In this document: positions 7,225 to 8,368 of the stretch, piece after piece
Numbering within the stretch: the first letter of the stretch is position 1
How the letters are laid out: every line of letters starts with the position of its first letter
Assembly (NCBI GenBank): GCA_030646595.1
Contig: JAUSKS010000287.1
Location: 1 to 8,368 of the forward strand
Source of the DNA: Gallionellaceae bacterium
GTDB lineage: Bacteria > Pseudomonadota > Gammaproteobacteria > Burkholderiales > Gallionellaceae
Reading direction: 5' to 3'
DNA length: 8,368 nt
Position numbers and translations under genes: made by a program
Notes under the pieces: model-generated
Seen by the model: only the letters and a program-made list of their open reading frames with translations
What the model was told of the DNA's origin: nothing
The model's database searches: none

Positions 7225-8368
7225 GGGGTGCCCCTTTATTTACATGTTTTGCTTTGCCCGCCAGCGGCTGCGGCTCCAGCACGGCCACGCTCAATTGATC
7301 ATCCTGAATGAACTCACGCGCGACATCCTGCACTTGTTGTGCAGTAACTGCTTGCAGTTTTTTCAGTATTACAGGCAGGGCCTGATAGCCCAGTCCTATG
7401 CTTTCCATCTGGCCGATCTGCATCGCCTGATAAAACACCGAATCCAGTTTATAAACTTCGCTGGCAGTCACTTGCGCCTTGACGCGTTTCAGCTCATCTT
7501 CACTAACGCCATCACGCACCAGCAATTCCAACTGGGCGCGCAAGCCTGCTTCCAGATCAGCCACGCTTTTACCTGCGCTGGGCGTTCCATCCAGAATAAA
7601 CATGCTCGGCCCGCGCGCGGTGGAATCGTAGCCTGCCCCTACACTGCTGGCCAACTGTTGCTCGCGCACCAGGGTTTTGTTGAGGCGTGCTGAATCATTG
7701 CCATCCAATACGCCTGCCAGCACTTCCAGCGCGTAGGGTTGCCAGTCTTTTTCAGGGTCACGCAAGGTTGGAGTGTGATAAGCCATCACCAAATTAGGCA
7801 GCTCTGCCGGGGCCTTGACTACGATGCGTTTAACTCCCAGTTGCGGCAGCTCACTGTAGTGTTTGCGCGCAGGCAATGTACGCGCCGGAATCACGCCATA
7901 GTAGCGTTGCGCCAGCGCAAATACTTCCTTTGCAGTGACGTCCCCCGCTATGACCAGTACTGCATTATTGGGCACATACCAGCTTTTATACCAGGCACGC
8001 GCATCCTCTACTGTTAAGGTCTGCAAGTCATTCATCCAGCCTATGATGGGGTTATGGTAAGGATGCTCTTGATAAGCCGCCGCCATCAGCTTTTCAAACA
8101 TCAGGGCATGCGGCTCATCATCGGTGCGCATGCGCCGCTCTTCCATGACCACCTGAATTTCTTTGTCGAACTCAGCCTTGGTCAATTGTAAATTCTGCAT
8201 GCGATCCGCTTCCAGTCGCATCGCCAACGGCAATTTGGATTTATGCAGTTGCTGGAAATACGCGGTATAGTCTTTGCTGGTAAAAGCGTTCTCGCGCCCA
8301 CCCGCTGCCGCGATGCGTTTGGAAAACTCACCTTTGGGCACCTTTTTGGTCCCCTTGAACATCATATG
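7214..8368 (-). CDS. M16 family zinc peptidase, catalytic subunit (N-terminus outside window)
   Basis: 384 residues are visible; the frame runs off the window edge, so the start and signal peptide are not seen. The first visible residue is His, directly before MMFKGT, which makes it the second His of the HxxEH zinc motif. The expected third ligand is the Glu 76 residues later in EIQVVMEERRMR. Other M16 landmarks are VPKGEF, GGRENAFTSKDYTAYF, LEADRM, and IAGDVT at the end of the first half-lobe. In the second lobe the segment equivalent to the Arg/Tyr signature reads LVREQQLASSVGAGY: Ser stands where Tyr is found in the partner gene. Zinc chemistry and substrate-gripping residues are thus divided between the two products. 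It ends TAG at 7214 inside the start of the next gene. Probably a periplasmic or membrane-associated protease; homologues are sometimes annotated as PqqL-like or processing-peptidase-like, without known substrate here. Confidence 0.93.
   Translation of the reverse strand, partial: HMMFKGTKKVPKGEFSKRIAAAGGRENAFTSKDYTAYFQQLHKSKLPLAMRLEADRMQNLQLTKAEFDKEIQVVMEERRMRTDDEPHALMFEKLMAAAYQEHPYHNPIIGWMNDLQTLTVEDARAWYKSWYVPNNAVLVIAGDVTAKEVFALAQRYYGVIPARTLPARKHYSELPQLGVKRIVVKAPAELPNLVMAYHTPTLRDPEKDWQPYALEVLAGVLDGNDSARLNKTLVREQQLASSVGAGYDSTARGPSMFILDGTPSAGKSVADLEAGLRAQLELLVRDGVSEDELKRVKAQVTASEVYKLDSVFYQAMQIGQMESIGLGYQALPVILKKLQAVTAQQVQDVAREFIQDDQLSVAVLEPQPLAGKAKHVNKGAPHAH

Overview
The window holds seven protein-coding genes, two of them cut by its ends, and no RNA genes, mobile elements or CRISPR arrays that I can see. 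Gene content, gene order and protein sequence point to a Gram-negative betaproteobacterium of roughly 50% GC, possibly in or near the Nitrosomonadales. Evidence for this is the block M16 peptidase pair - rsmD - coaD - YfhL-type ferredoxin, a Uup-type ABC-F protein, and outer-membrane machinery. The taxonomic call is inference from memory of these families, not a search.

Left part, plus strand: positions 1-840 encode the C-terminal half of the ABC-F ATPase Uup. It converges on a minus-strand gene (906-1442) for a small two-helix membrane protein with a striking glycine zipper. A 12-13 bp hairpin sits between the two 3' ends. Upstream of the membrane-protein gene is a 237-bp spacer (1443-1679) with a candidate promoter and two clean inverted repeats.

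The rest, minus strand, read from 8368 down to 1680, is one tightly packed directon. An M16 peptidase with its zinc site comes first, followed with an 11-nt overlap by an M16 paralogue whose zinc site is gone. Next are rsmD (16S rRNA guanine methyltransferase), coaD (phosphopantetheine adenylyltransferase) and a 2[4Fe-4S] ferredoxin. Last, 42 nt beyond the ferredoxin stop codon region at the nearest estimate (34 nt between the coding regions), is a 958-residue exported protein combining a peptidase-MA-like HExxH domain, a TolB/WD40-like propeller and an Omp85-type beta-barrel end. The first five genes overlap or nearly touch, which suggests co-transcription and translational coupling.

The points most worth a second look are: (i) the Omp85-like metallopeptidase-propeller fusion; (ii) rsmD, whose conserved N-terminus is encoded in frame but whose only properly placed start is an ATA codon overlapping the previous gene's stop; (iii) the complementary split of catalytic features between the two M16 proteins; (iv) a CoaD that lacks a normally conserved active-site lysine. 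I found no defence, secondary-metabolite or mobile system.
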